Shown here piece by piece: positions 41,341 through 50,940 of a stretch of DNA of 64,000 bases. The stretch comes from Roseibium album (GTDB lineage: Bacteria > Pseudomonadota > Alphaproteobacteria > Rhizobiales > Stappiaceae), in the NCBI GenBank assembly GCA_001404055.1, contig CXTY01000035.1, positions 124,001 through 188,000 of the forward strand, given 5' to 3'. Positions within the stretch are counted from its first letter, which is position 1. Each line of letters opens with the position of its first letter. A model generated the notes under the pieces. That model was given only the letters and a program-made list of their open reading frames with translations, did not search any database and was not told where the DNA came from. The position numbers were made by a program, and so were the translations under genes.

Positions 41341-42789
41341 CTAAAGGGGATGGAGGCGTGACACCAGGATACGGTTCGGGTCATAGGTCGCTGCGGTCTC
41401 GGCAAGGCGGTTTGCGTTTTCCCCCCACCAGTTCTGCGGCGTGTCTAGCTGGTCAGCGTAGTTCAAGTAGCGACCCCCGGTTATAGCGGAGCTGAGACGG
41501 GTCCGCAGACGTCCAAGTAGTTGGTCAAGACGCGTCATTACATCGTCTGTTACTTCCACCGGATGGATCATTTCCCATTGCGCCAGCAGAAAAGCATTCC
41601 GATGAGGGAAGGCTGTGTCTGAGGTGGCGCGGGAACAGACGGCTATGTCGGCAGGCTCAAGCAACGCGCAACCACCCCAGAAATCCGGCGAATACTGAAC
41701 GGCTTCAACGAATTCAACGAACGCATCGATTTGGTCAGGACTGAGTTTTCTGGCAACGAAGTCGCTGGCGACACGCAGTGGCCGGACATTGTCCGGCGCC
41801 GCTTCGTTCAGGCTCGGCACCGGAATGAGGTCGATCATGGCCTCAAAGTAGCTTTCCTCACGGATGACAACCTGATTGAGCGCTGGGTTGTTCAGCAACG
41901 GGGCCAAAAGGGTTTCAGCATCTTCCTTGGTACCGTGAAACTGACCGTCAACATGAACGAATGGTTCTCCCGACGTGCATCCTTCGGGACCGCAGGAATT
42001 CACATCCAGAAAGCGATCCGGCCCGGTTGACCGGATTTTCAGCTTCAGATCAAGCTCGGCAGGCGCCGCCATCAGCAGGTCCTGGTAGGCCGCGACAATT
42101 TCATGGGCTGACTGCCATTTGAAACCCAGTCCGAAGCCGGTCACTTTCTCGACTGGAAAGCTGCGGATGAGAAATTCAGTAGCGATGCCTGCGGTTCCAC
42201 CGCCTCCGACTGCGGCCCAAAAAAGGTCTGGCTGGTGGCTTCTGCTTGCCCGAATGATGTCTCCACCGCCTGTAACAATTGTTGCCTCCGCAACGCTGTC
42301 TATGGTGAGGCCCAGTTTTCGAGACGCGTAGCCAAAGCCTCCACCCGAGAGTAGCCCACCCATTGCAACAGTCCCGCAGTCGCCTGTTGGCAGCGCCCGC
42401 CCTTTTGGCGAAAAGGCTTCTGCCAGTCGTTGCACGCGGGCACCCGGCTGCAAATGTGCAACCCCTTCGTTGTCGAGACTGGCATCATCCAACAGAGAAA
42501 GGTCCACAAGAAGCGTGTCAGGTTGAACGGGAAAGCCATCGAAGCTATGGCCACCCGATCGTGCCGAAACCCGCAATCCTTCCTTGCCCGCCCAGCGAAG
42601 TGTCCGGGCGACGTCCTGAGTGCCTGTAGGCCGGACAACTGCCAGCGGTGACCGATGGCGCGCCTGCTTGTTCCAGACGCCACGTCCGGCTTCATATGCG
42701 GTGCTGCCAATATGGCCGACAGAACAGGTCAGTTCATTTTCAAGCAGGGTGTAATCTGGAGATTGTCCCGCGGTCGTTTTTTGAGGCAT
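41341..42789 (-). CDS. berberine-bridge-type FAD oxidoreductase
   Basis: 482 residues of the vanillyl-alcohol-oxidase fold. VRPTGTQDVARTLRWAGKEGLRVSARSGGHSFDGF carries His81, the expected 8-alpha-histidyl FAD link. TGDCGTVAMGGLLSGGGFGYASRKLGL carries Cys138, the expected second covalent link, so bicovalent flavin is likely. The C-terminal BBE motif NYADQLDTPQNWWGENANRLAE is present. It oxidises an alcohol, sugar or amine with O2; substrate unknown. It is divergent from the ATP-grasp gene. Confidence 0.9.
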   Translation of the reverse strand: MPQKTTAGQSPDYTLLENELTCSVGHIGSTAYEAGRGVWNKQARHRSPLAVVRPTGTQDVARTLRWAGKEGLRVSARSGGHSFDGFPVQPDTLLVDLSLLDDASLDNEGVAHLQPGARVQRLAEAFSPKGRALPTGDCGTVAMGGLLSGGGFGYASRKLGLTIDSVAEATIVTGGGDIIRASRSHQPDLFWAAVGGGGTAGIATEFLIRSFPVEKVTGFGLGFKWQSAHEIVAAYQDLLMAAPAELDLKLKIRSTGPDRFLDVNSCGPEGCTSGEPFVHVDGQFHGTKEDAETLLAPLLNNPALNQVVIREESYFEAMIDLIPVPSLNEAAPDNVRPLRVASDFVARKLSPDQIDAFVEFVEAVQYSPDFWGGCALLEPADIAVCSRATSDTAFPHRNAFLLAQWEMIHPVEVTDDVMTRLDQLLGRLRTRLSSAITGGRYLNYADQLDTPQNWWGENANRLAETAATYDPNRILVSRLHPL

Positions 42790-43016
42790 GTGCGACGGAA
42801 CTCCGAAACGTGTGAAAAGGCAATGACTTGAACTTGAAGGTCGAAGCTTTCGAATGACACCTTAAAAGCGCATGGGAGCCGTAACAAGTCGGCTAGCGTG
42901 ATCGGCTGGACCGGGCTTGCAGTACGGGGCTGCACATCCCTCGATTGCGCGCAATGCCGTGGCTGCCTATGGTTCGGGGAGGTCAGGCGCAGATGTCATG
43001 ACAGAAGGAGACAGAC

Positions 43017-44324
43017 GTGATTGGAATCTATGGCCATGGCAGCGCACGAGATCAGATCTGTTGTCTCAGACTTGTGGAAGAGTTGGGAGACGACTTCAAG
43101 TTTTATGATGGTGGTACCAACCCGGCCCTGGCACGTGCGGCCTGGTCCGTTCCAGCACAACAGATGTCGGCTCATGACCTCGCGCAGGCCTGCAAGGCCG
43201 ACGGGATCTCGTTGATGTTTGTCACCGATGCACTGGTCCTTCAGGCCGACACAGTGGACATTCTGGCCAAAGAGGGAATTCAGATTCTCGCGCCTTCCCG
43301 TCATGCGGCGCTTCTAGAGGGACGCAAAAGCCTGATGAAGAAACTAATGGTAGAAGCCGGTGTGCCGACACCGGACGCCTGGATCGCCAGTTCTGCAGAC
43401 CAGGCCAAGGCTCTGTTGCGCGAAAACTGGCGCGACGGCCATCGATATGTCGTCAAGACCGACCCGCTGATCACCGATGCAATCCATAGAGCGATGGTGC
43501 CGGAAACTCTGATCGAGAGTTTGCAGGACGTTGATGAAGAAATGGAGGCGCTGCATTTGGCGCATGCTCCCGAGCAGGTTCTGATCGAGCAACGTATCGA
43601 CGGGTTCGAGACGTCAGTTCACGTGATCTGGGACGGTGAAACATACGTGTTGATGCCGCCGGTTCGCGATTACAAGCGGGTTGGCGACGGGGATACAGGC
43701 CCAAATACCTATGGCGCTGCCTCCGTCGCCTGTGGACGTGGTTTCGCGCCGGAGCTGGACCGTCAGTTGCGCGAACGCATTATCGAGCCGGCGCTCAATC
43801 ACATCCGGAATGCAGGGTACGCTTATCGAGGATTTGTCTATTTCGGAGTGATGTTGTGTGACGATGGTCCGGTTCTGCTGGAGATCAATGTAAGGCCAGG
43901 AAATCCGGAGTTTTTGGCACTCCTGGGACTACTCAAATCGGATTTTGCCGACCTGATCCGACACGCTGCCAATGGAAACCTGGCAGTGGCCGATATTCGC
44001 TGGCACGAGGACAGCTATTGCGGAGCGGTTTTCGCCATGGGTGAGGGGTACCCGCAGACAATGACCCCGCCCCGGGCCATTATCAGTGGGCTGGAGCAGG
44101 CTCTATCAGAAGGTTACACGGTTGTTGAAGACGTTGCGGCAACGGACGATGGCGCGTTTGTGGTGAGCGGCGGCCGGGTCGCGGCGACTGTCGCGTTGGG
44201 CTCCAGCCTTGAGGAAGTCCGTTTGAAGGTGCTCGACCGATTGTCAGCGATCGAGTTCAAGGGAAAACACTTTCGCAGCGATCTTGGATACGGCATTGCT
44301 GACGAGCTGTTTGCTTCAGCTTAG
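43017..44324 (+). CDS. PurD-like ATP-grasp ligase, orphan paralogue
   Basis: 435 residues with the three-domain layout of phosphoribosylamine-glycine ligase: an N-terminal pre-ATP domain ending LEGRKSLMKKLMVEAGVPTPDAWI, an ATP-grasp core (YVVKTDPLITDAIHRAM; VLIEQRIDGFETSVHVIWDG; FVYFGVMLCDDGPVLLEINVRPGNPEF) and a C-terminal domain. The N-terminus lacks the GxGGREHAL motif of true PurD (it reads IYGHGSARDQ). GTG 43017 follows AAGGAG. Probably not the purine enzyme; it may join an amino acid to another amine or carboxylate. No purine neighbours. Confidence 0.82.
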   Translation: MIGIYGHGSARDQICCLRLVEELGDDFKFYDGGTNPALARAAWSVPAQQMSAHDLAQACKADGISLMFVTDALVLQADTVDILAKEGIQILAPSRHAALLEGRKSLMKKLMVEAGVPTPDAWIASSADQAKALLRENWRDGHRYVVKTDPLITDAIHRAMVPETLIESLQDVDEEMEALHLAHAPEQVLIEQRIDGFETSVHVIWDGETYVLMPPVRDYKRVGDGDTGPNTYGAASVACGRGFAPELDRQLRERIIEPALNHIRNAGYAYRGFVYFGVMLCDDGPVLLEINVRPGNPEFLALLGLLKSDFADLIRHAANGNLAVADIRWHEDSYCGAVFAMGEGYPQTMTPPRAIISGLEQALSEGYTVVEDVAATDDGAFVVSGGRVAATVALGSSLEEVRLKVLDRLSAIEFKGKHFRSDLGYGIADELFASA

Positions 44325-44363
44325 ATGGTGAAGCGCTGATCCTGACGTCGATGGTGCAAGGAG

Positions 44364-44837
44364 CTACTTGACCCTTTGCCAGATCTCTTTTTCACAGACA
44401 TTGAAAACGACCCGAACACAGCCCTGAATTTCCAGAGCGGCATTACCTTTTTTGCGTACGGTCGCATTCGCACTGAAACCGCGTCTTGGGTCGTATACGC
44501 GCCCTTTCCAGTTGTTTGAGCCTGGTTTCAGGCGCCAGAGCACCTTTAAACCGAGAACCTTCCGCTTCTTCTTTGAAGCGTCCTTGTTGTTCGCATCAGG
44601 CGTGGTTTTCATCGTGTAGCCCTTGGGAGGCTTGAAGCGGACGATCTGGCCGCAAGGAGCGTTGCCGCAGTTTCTGATCTGAATAACTGCACCAGCGGGC
44701 GTCCGCCAGTTTCCGGTAATGTCTGGCGCAGCGTGAGCTGGACTGCCGTTGGCCAGAAGCAGGCTGGTCAATAGTGCAATCAGAGCAAGCCGTGCCCCTG
44801 TTCTTTTTGGTTCAAAAGCAATTTTAAATATCCGCAA
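44364..44837 (-). CDS. DUF2147 secreted protein
   Basis: 157 residues with a clear signal peptide (basic start, then LALIALLTSLLLANGSPAHA, cleavage near APDI). The mature part DITGNWRTPAGAVIQIRNCGNAPCGQIVRF and LWRLKPGSNNWKGRVYDPRRGFSANATV matches DUF2147, a lipocalin-like fold seen in envelope proteins. Two Cys pairs may form disulfides in the periplasm. No partner gene. Confidence 0.88.
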   Translation of the reverse strand: MRIFKIAFEPKRTGARLALIALLTSLLLANGSPAHAAPDITGNWRTPAGAVIQIRNCGNAPCGQIVRFKPPKGYTMKTTPDANNKDASKKKRKVLGLKVLWRLKPGSNNWKGRVYDPRRGFSANATVRKKGNAALEIQGCVRVVFNVCEKEIWQRVK

Positions 44838-45029
44838 GGAAGCCCCCGGTCGCTATTCCAATCGTCAATGCCCTGCACACTGATCGGAAAATGCGACGGT
44901 GCGATGGCCAAATCAACTGGATTTGGCAAACTGGCGTTCGACTGCGCGTTGTTTCAAAAGAGTCCAGCAGCAGCGACAAAACATTGCCAATCCACAAGAG
45001 GTGGCCCGGAACTGAGAAGCCTTTACTGG

Positions 45030-45803
45030 CTAGAGGCTGTTTTTCTCAAGCCACGCAGCGCAGACATCAGCAATCTCACGCCACTTGGGTTCCAGCGTGA
45101 GATAATGACCATACCCCTTTGCTTCATGAAACGTTGCCAAATCTCCATAACGCGCAGCAATCGTTCGCGATGTGCTGGGCGGAATGGCGAGGTCTTCGGT
45201 TCCGGACACAAACAGAAGGGGGCAGGTCACGGCTTCACATGGGATGTTGGTGGTCTGGTTGACGTCATACATCCAGAAAAACAACTCAAACAGCACACGC
45301 CCGGACTCTGGCCCGAGCCTGTCAAAGACGCGGTGTTGGTCATCTTCTGCAAGCATGTTGAGGCCGTATTTGGTCATTGTTTCAAAGTCAGGCAACAATG
45401 TGCCTTCCCAGAAAGGACCGGCGGACATGAAAGCCTTGCCGAGGCTTCGTTCCTCATCAGTTGTTGGCAGCGCGCCGTGAATGACGCTTCCGTTGAGCAG
45501 TACGGCGCCTGCTGCCAAACCCTTTGCAGCTATCCACTGTGCCACCACGCCTCCCAGCGAGTGCCCAATCACAACTGGCTTTCTGTCAAGCGTTCTCACG
45601 AATTGCTCGATATCAGCCACATAGTCAGCGATGCTCAGCCCGAGAAGAGCGTCTGTTTGAGCCTGGCTGACCGGTTCATCATGGTGCCGGTAAGCAGGCG
45701 AGTGGCACTCATACCCAAGACCGGAGAAATGCGATGAAAAGTTCTCCATCGTCCAGGGACCTGCGTTGGTACCGTGAACGAGAACGATAGGCGGTTTTGT
45801 CAT
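45030..45803 (-). CDS. alpha/beta hydrolase
   Basis: 257 residues. PIVLVHGTNAGPWTMENF gives the oxyanion region, GHSLGGVVAQWIA the Ser nucleophile elbow, LFVSGTEDLAIPP the Asp segment and AKGYGHYLTLEPKW the catalytic His. A lid region spans ~140-190. Esterase or lactonase-like; substrate unknown. Single gene. Confidence 0.9.
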   Translation of the reverse strand: MTKPPIVLVHGTNAGPWTMENFSSHFSGLGYECHSPAYRHHDEPVSQAQTDALLGLSIADYVADIEQFVRTLDRKPVVIGHSLGGVVAQWIAAKGLAAGAVLLNGSVIHGALPTTDEERSLGKAFMSAGPFWEGTLLPDFETMTKYGLNMLAEDDQHRVFDRLGPESGRVLFELFFWMYDVNQTTNIPCEAVTCPLLFVSGTEDLAIPPSTSRTIAARYGDLATFHEAKGYGHYLTLEPKWREIADVCAAWLEKNSL

Positions 45804-46221
45804 TCGCTTGTTTTCCTTGGAAAGCCCATGTGGTGGTCATTCGCCATGTTTGAAATAAGTTTGAAAATCTCGTCTTAGTGAACAGAGTGTTTATTCCACT
45901 TGTCAAATTTTCGGGGAATGTCATTGATTTTTATGAGGAAATCGCAAGCATATGATTACCATCAAGTAAATTTCAGACTTATTTAAATTTTTGTTCGGAT
46001 TACGTTAAACCTACATTTTAACTTGCCATTTAACTGCGCCTGATCAAGTGAAAATCAAGAAACGACGGGGAAAGCTTGTGCAAAGCTAGCGTTTCCAGAT
46101 CGGTGTCTTCCGGGCCTGGCCTTTAGGAAAAGCTGATCGTTTTCAGGGTGACGGAGCATCTGACGCAATTAAACGCAGGATGCTTCGGGAAGTCTAACAG
46201 AGGTTTGAAAGGGGACTACAA
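45804..46221. other. 418-base AT-rich intergenic region
   Basis: Divergent control region between the hydrolase (minus) and the Sel1-like gene (plus). The part 45930-46030 is strongly AT-rich. No reliable ORF or RNA gene seen. The inverted pair AAAGCTT...AAGCTAG near 46070-46090 is imperfect. Confidence 0.45.
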
Positions 46222-46491
46222 GTGGCACGTTTTGAAATTAATTCGGCCGACATGGCCATCATGGGCGAAAAGCCTGTTACCGCTGACATTCTGTTTCAGA
46301 TGGGGCTGGACAGTGCTTGCGGTCGCCACGGCAGCACGGATCTTGTAACCGCGCACAAGTGGTTCAATATTGCCGCTCTTAAAGGAAATTCTGAAGCCAG
46401 CCGTTACCGCAAGGAAATTTCAGGTGAAATGAGTTCGTCCGAGATTGCAGAAGCACAGCGCTCTGCTCGTGAATGGTTGTCAATGCATTGA
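46222..46491 (+). CDS. Sel1-like repeat protein
   Basis: 89 residues starting at GTG 46222 behind AAAGGGGA. DILFQMGLDSACGRHGSTDLVTAHKWFNIAALKGNSEASRYRKEISGEM is one Sel1/TPR-like helical repeat and a half, followed by EIAEAQRSAREWL. This short form is a conserved single-gene family in Hyphomicrobiales. Probably a protein-protein interaction module. Confidence 0.88.
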   Translation: MARFEINSADMAIMGEKPVTADILFQMGLDSACGRHGSTDLVTAHKWFNIAALKGNSEASRYRKEISGEMSSSEIAEAQRSAREWLSMH

Positions 46492-46542
46492 GGTTCATCA
46501 AGGCTGTCGGCCCTACGGCACCTGAACCTGGCGATTTCTTCT

Positions 46543-46574
46543 GACGCGGCAGCAATTACGATTTCTGCCGCGTC
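46543..46574. terminator. 10-bp hairpin between convergent genes
   Basis: GACGCGGCAG (46543-46552) and CTGCCGCGTC (46565-46574) are perfect arms with a 12-base loop, between the Sel1-like stop and the DUF930 stop. T-tracts are weak; a shared Rho-independent-like end is plausible. Confidence 0.5.
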
Positions 46575-46611
46575 CAGACTTCAAGATTATCGTTTTCACA
46601 GGCCATTTCGG

Positions 46612-47355
46612 CTAGTGGACAGGGGCGAGACCTAATTCGTCCCAGAGCATGCGCTCAATCGGTGCGCCCAAGGCAAATTCGAAGCTGCGGATTTCTGTTC
46701 CAGCAGCTGTCAGTTCGCACTTATAGGCAATCTCATACCAGACCCTGTTGCTTCGCAGCGCTGCTGCAGGAGCGTGAAGGACGTTTTCCTTTTTACGGGA
46801 ATTCCGTAATGCATGGGGCGCCAGGCGCGTCGGTCGGAACTCCGGCTTATGTCGACGAACCTGCTCCATTGCTTCCAACGCGCAAAGTTGTTCCCGCTGG
46901 TCCATACCAGTCAGGCTGATGAGAGCCGCGCGCGCCTGCGCCGATCTTGGATCATTCAGGACATCATTGGCGTGAAACGACGTTGCGGTTACCCAATTGG
47001 GTCGATTGGGAGGTGCCTCTGTGACCGGTTTTTCGTTCTTTGGTGGTATCGGTGAAGGTGTAGCACCAGAAAATCGTTCAGGTGCCTGCAGTGCAGCTTG
47101 CTTGCCAGCTTGAAAATCTCTCGTTGAATTTTCAGCACGCGCAACGGTTCTGGATTTTTGACCAGATGAGGCAGGCGAAGGCACTATTTCGACTGAGATG
47201 GGTTCCTGAAGTGCCCTATCGACCAACATCGGGGCCGACACCCCGGCAACAAGTGCAAAAAGACCAAGATGGAGCCAAAGCGCGCAGATCCATGGAAATC
47301 TGGTCAGAATAAAATCGTTGAACCCTGCAGCGCCCGCATAACCCACCGGAAACAC
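46612..47355 (-). CDS. DUF930 protein, single-pass membrane
   Basis: 247 residues: one N-terminal membrane segment (WICALWLHLGLFALVAGVSAPML), a Pro/Ala-rich linker, and a C-terminal DUF930 domain (LISLTGMDQREQLCALEAMEQVRRHKPEFRPTRLAPHAL ... WYEIAYKCELTAAGTEIRSFEFALG). The layout resembles TonB-like periplasm-spanning proteins with an anchored linker, but the function is unknown. Confidence 0.85.
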   Translation of the reverse strand: MFPVGYAGAAGFNDFILTRFPWICALWLHLGLFALVAGVSAPMLVDRALQEPISVEIVPSPASSGQKSRTVARAENSTRDFQAGKQAALQAPERFSGATPSPIPPKNEKPVTEAPPNRPNWVTATSFHANDVLNDPRSAQARAALISLTGMDQREQLCALEAMEQVRRHKPEFRPTRLAPHALRNSRKKENVLHAPAAALRSNRVWYEIAYKCELTAAGTEIRSFEFALGAPIERMLWDELGLAPVH

Positions 47356-47483
47356 CCTTCAGCACCCGCACAATCATGGGCTGTAGTTCAAGCGGAGCAC
47401 TATGTTCATTTTGTGGACGCCGAGGCGCTGCAGATGTCTGAAGTCCGGTAATTTCCTGATTTCTTTGTTTGTCGACAATGGGC

Positions 47484-48368
47484 TTATGAGGAGACCGATC
47501 TTTCAGCCAAGGTTCTGCGGGCAACGTCCATGAATGTCCGGATCAGTTTCACCTCGCGTCTCTGCGCCAGATGAACGAGGGTCTCGCTCATGTTGAGGTC
47601 TGCATCTGACAGGCTGATCTGCATCAGGCGGTCATCGTGACCGAACTCGGCCTTTGAGACAAAACCGATACCTGCGCCCGAGGCGACGACTTCTCGCACC
47701 GCCTCGCGGCCTTCCGCCACGATTGAAGGTTTCAGATCAATACCTTGCAGAGCCGCAGCTTCAACCAACTTGGCGCGCGTCTTGGACCCTTCCTCGCGAA
47801 AAATCAGGGGCAGGTCGGCAAGCTCTTTCATGCTGAGGCTGTGTTTCGATGCAAGCAATAGCCCTCGTGCGGCGAAGGCGGTGATTTCCGTGGCCCCGAG
47901 GCTGAGCGTTTCCATGTCCTTGCCCGGATCCACACTACCCGCGATGCCAATTTCAGCGTTGTAGGCGCGAAGCTCCTCGACAATCTCCTTGGTGTTACCG
48001 ACGCGCAGGGAGACGGTCACATTGGGGTACTTCTTGCGGAATTCTGTGAGAATGCCGGTCACGTGGTGGGCGGAGTCCGCGACGATGCGAAGTTCACCGT
48101 CAATTGTGGTGCTGGTCTCGGACATGTATTCCTCGATCTGCTGTTCGATCTCAAAATACTGCTTGGTCAGGTGGAAAAGTTTTTCTCCGGCATCAGTCAG
48201 GCGTACACGCTTGCGCTCGCGGTGAAACAGGAGAACGTCGTGGTCCTGTTCCAACTTTCTTACTTGTTCGGAAATGGCTGGCTGTGTGTGGCACAGTGCC
48301 TCAGCAGCGCGGGAGAAGCCGCCGAGAAGAGCCACGTGATAAAAGGCTTTCAACTGACTATGGCGCAC
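47484..48368 (-). CDS. LysR-family regulator of the phosphonate cluster
   Basis: 294 residues. HTH: LKAFYHVALLGGFSRAAEALCHTQPAISEQVRKLEQ. The effector domain begins near residue 90 (GELRIVADSAHHVTGIL) and includes AEIGIAGSVDPGKDM. It is divergent from phnW with a 121-base shared region, the arrangement known for PhnR-type LysR activators of AEP catabolism in alphaproteobacteria. The inducer is probably AEP or a product of it (inference). Confidence 0.92.
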   Translation of the reverse strand: MRHSQLKAFYHVALLGGFSRAAEALCHTQPAISEQVRKLEQDHDVLLFHRERKRVRLTDAGEKLFHLTKQYFEIEQQIEEYMSETSTTIDGELRIVADSAHHVTGILTEFRKKYPNVTVSLRVGNTKEIVEELRAYNAEIGIAGSVDPGKDMETLSLGATEITAFAARGLLLASKHSLSMKELADLPLIFREEGSKTRAKLVEAAALQGIDLKPSIVAEGREAVREVVASGAGIGFVSKAEFGHDDRLMQISLSDADLNMSETLVHLAQRREVKLIRTFMDVARRTLAERSVSS

Positions 48369-48489
48369 GGAGTGCTCCCTTTCTTTTAGCTATAAGTTGA
48401 GCCTATATTTCGATTGAAAATAGCAATTTCCCATATGGGTATAACTGCTGCAAAGGTATTCGGGAACCACCAATCTTGGAGAGTTTCCG
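48369..48489. promoter_or_regulatory. divergent control region lysR/phnW
   Basis: 121 bases between the LysR start and phnW start, AT-rich in the middle. A 10-base palindrome CCCATATGGG (48430-48439) lies ~50 bases before phnW and is a candidate operator half. GGAGAG at 48478-48483 is the phnW ribosome site. No clear -35/-10 pair can be fixed by eye. Confidence 0.5.
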
Positions 48490-49677
48490 ATGAACGCCCA
48501 TACCACACGGATCGAGCCGCCGCGCCTGGGTGAACCTTATCTGCTGACACCTGGCCCACTGACAACCTCCTATGCTGTCAAAGAGGCCATGTTGAAGGAC
48601 TGGGGTAGCTGGGACGGCGACTTCCGCGCCATGACGCGCGATATGCGCTCGCGCCTGGTGGCCATGTTGGGCGATGGTTCGGAAGATTTTGACTGTGTGC
48701 CGATGCAGGGTTCGGGAACGTTTTCCGTCGAAGCGATGCTGGCCTCATTCCTCCCCCGTGACGGAAAGGCCCTAGTGCTCGCAAATGGTGCCTACGGAAT
48801 GCGGGCCGCGCAGACGCTTGAATATCTGGGGCGGGACTTCACCTTGCTGGACAAAGGTGATTATCTTCCTCCGCGTGGCTATGAGGTCGCTCAGATCCTT
48901 GCGGAAGATCCTGCGATTTCTCATGTGGTTGCGATCCATTGTGAAACCTCTTCGGGCATCCTCAATCCTGTTGAAGAAATCTCGGAGGTTGTCTACGCGG
49001 CAGGGCGCAAGCTGCTGATCGACAGCATGTCGGCGTTTGGAGCGATCCCGCTTGAAGTCTCAAAAGTACGCTATGAGGCAATGGTCAGTTCCGCCAACAA
49101 GTGTATTGAAGGCGTTCCGGGCTTCGGTTTCATCATTGCTAAAAAGGATGAACTTGAAGCGGCGAAAGGAAACAGCCATTCAATGAGCCTTGATGTCCAC
49201 GCCCAGTGGGCACACATGAACAAGACCGGTCAGTGGCGCTTTACGCCGCCAACCCATGTGGTGGCGGCTTTCCTCGAAGCGCTTCGCGCACATGAGGTTG
49301 AGGGCGGTGTGGCCGGGCGTGGCAGACGCTATACCCGCAATCGCGACGTAATGGTTTCCGGCATGCGAGAACTCGGGTTTGAAACCCTGCTCGACAATCG
49401 CTGGCTATCGCCAATCATCGTGACTTTCTTCTGCCCGGTGGATCCGAATTTTGTCTTCGATCGCTTCTATGAGCTCATGAAGGAAAAAGGCTTCATCATC
49501 TATCCGGGCAAACTGACCGCTGTCGACAGCTTCCGCGTCGGCTGCATAGGTCAGATGGATGAACACATCATGCGGCAGGTCGTAACTGCCGCCAGTGAAA
49601 CGCTGGCTGAGATGGGAGTGGCATCGGCTCTCCCGCCCGCTGCAGCACTTGAAGAACGCGCCAAGCTGGCCTCCTGA
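48490..49677 (+). CDS. phnW: 2-aminoethylphosphonate:pyruvate transaminase
   Basis: 395 residues, PLP-dependent class V fold. YLLTPGPLTTSYAVKEAMLKDWGSWDGDF is the PhnW N-terminus. HCETSSGILNPVEEI and DSMSAFGAIPLEV hold the substrate and PLP Asp. SSANKCIEGVPGFGFIIAKK carries the Schiff-base Lys204. It moves the amino group of AEP to pyruvate, giving phosphonoacetaldehyde and alanine in the cytoplasm. First gene of the phnW-phnA-phnY run. With no phnX nearby, phosphonoacetaldehyde is routed to oxidation. Confidence 0.96.
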   Translation: MNAHTTRIEPPRLGEPYLLTPGPLTTSYAVKEAMLKDWGSWDGDFRAMTRDMRSRLVAMLGDGSEDFDCVPMQGSGTFSVEAMLASFLPRDGKALVLANGAYGMRAAQTLEYLGRDFTLLDKGDYLPPRGYEVAQILAEDPAISHVVAIHCETSSGILNPVEEISEVVYAAGRKLLIDSMSAFGAIPLEVSKVRYEAMVSSANKCIEGVPGFGFIIAKKDELEAAKGNSHSMSLDVHAQWAHMNKTGQWRFTPPTHVVAAFLEALRAHEVEGGVAGRGRRYTRNRDVMVSGMRELGFETLLDNRWLSPIIVTFFCPVDPNFVFDRFYELMKEKGFIIYPGKLTAVDSFRVGCIGQMDEHIMRQVVTAASETLAEMGVASALPPAAALEERAKLAS

Positions 49678-49694
49678 ATAACAAGGACTACATC

Positions 49695-50939
49695 ATGACA
49701 ATTCATACTCCTGTCGAAGCAAACGAGCGCGTCTATCCCAGCCCGAAGGTGCCTGCCGTTGCTATCTGTCTGGACGGGTGCGAGCCGGAATATCTTGAGG
49801 TAGCCATTGCCAAAGGCCTGATGCCGACGCTCAAGAGAATGCGTGAAGAAGGTACGGACCGCCTTGCCCATTCCGTGATCCCATCGTTCACCAACCCGAA
49901 CAATCTGTCCATCGCCACGGGACGCCCGCCGATTGTGCACGGCATATGCGGAAACTACCTGATCGACCCGGACACCGGGGAAGAAGTGATGATGAATGAC
50001 GTACGTTTTCTGCGCGCGCCGACGCTTTTCTCAAAATTCTACGAGGCAGGTGCCCGGGTGGCGGTTGTGACCGCAAAGGACAAATTGCGTGCACTTCTGG
50101 GTGCTGGTCTGAAATTCGACGAAGGCCGCGCGATCTGCTTCTCATCCGAGAAGTCAGATCAGGCAACCAAGGCAGAAAACGGCATCGACAACGCCTCGAA
50201 ATGGCTTGGCATGGACGTTCCGGAAGTCTATTCGGCCGAACTGTCCGAATTCGCCTTTGCTGCCGGTGTAAAGTTGCTGAGAGAGTTCAAGCCGGATGTA
50301 ATGTATCTGTCGACCACGGACTACATCCAGCACAAGTTCGCGCCCGATCAGAAAGGTGCACTCGACTTCTACGAAATGTTCGACAGGTACTTGACAGAGC
50401 TGGACGAATTGGGTGCAGCGATCGTTGTCACCGCAGACCATGGCATGAAGCCCAAGCACCTTGCTGATGGTTCACCCGCTGTGGTCTATCTGCAGGACTT
50501 TATGGATGAGTGGCTGGGCGAGGGCAAGGCTCGTGTGATCCTGCCGATCACCGACCCTTACGTGGTGCATCACGGGGCTCTGGGTTCATTTGCGACTGCC
50601 TACCTGCCTGAAGGCGCGGATCAAGCCGACATCATTGCCAAACTTCGTGCGACCGAGGGCATCACCCATGTTCTGACCAAGGAAGAAGCTATCAAGGAAT
50701 TCGAGCTTCCTGGCGACAGGATCGGCGATCTGGTTTTGGTCTCCGGCGAGAATATCTGCATCGGCACTTCTGAACACCGTCACGATCTGGCAGCGCTGAA
50801 GGAGCCTCTTCGCAGCCATGGCGGTTTGACCGAGCAGGTTGTTCCTTTCATCGTAAACCGCAAGGTCGATCTGCCTGACGCGCCTGTTCTGCGCAATTTT
50901 GATGCATTCTACTTTGCAACCACTGCGGCGGCACTCTGA
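49695..50939 (+). CDS. phnA: phosphonoacetate hydrolase
   Basis: 414 residues of the alkaline-phosphatase superfamily. [11 protein letters not shown] gives metal Asp27, and [16 protein letters not shown] gives the nucleophile Thr66. [23 protein letters not shown] and [10 protein letters not shown] supply the remaining two-zinc ligands. It cleaves the C-P bond of phosphonoacetate to acetate and phosphate. The start lies 17 bases after phnW, and its stop is one base from phnY. All key residues appear present. Confidence 0.96.
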   Translation: MTIHTPVEANERVYPSPKVPAVAICLDGCEPEYLEVAIAKGLMPTLKRMREEGTDRLAHSVIPSFTNPNNLSIATGRPPIVHGICGNYLIDPDTGEEVMMNDVRFLRAPTLFSKFYEAGARVAVVTAKDKLRALLGAGLKFDEGRAICFSSEKSDQATKAENGIDNASKWLGMDVPEVYSAELSEFAFAAGVKLLREFKPDVMYLSTTDYIQHKFAPDQKGALDFYEMFDRYLTELDELGAAIVVTADHGMKPKHLADGSPAVVYLQDFMDEWLGEGKARVILPITDPYVVHHGALGSFATAYLPEGADQADIIAKLRATEGITHVLTKEEAIKEFELPGDRIGDLVLVSGENICIGTSEHRHDLAALKEPLRSHGGLTEQVVPFIVNRKVDLPDAPVLRNFDAFYFATTAAAL

Positions 50940-50940
50940 G

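Noticed and set aside
48490-49677. Serine-glyoxylate aminotransferase as an alternative for phnW
   Set aside because: The PhnW-type N-terminus, SSANKC motif and position before phnA and phnY make the AEP transaminase far more likely.
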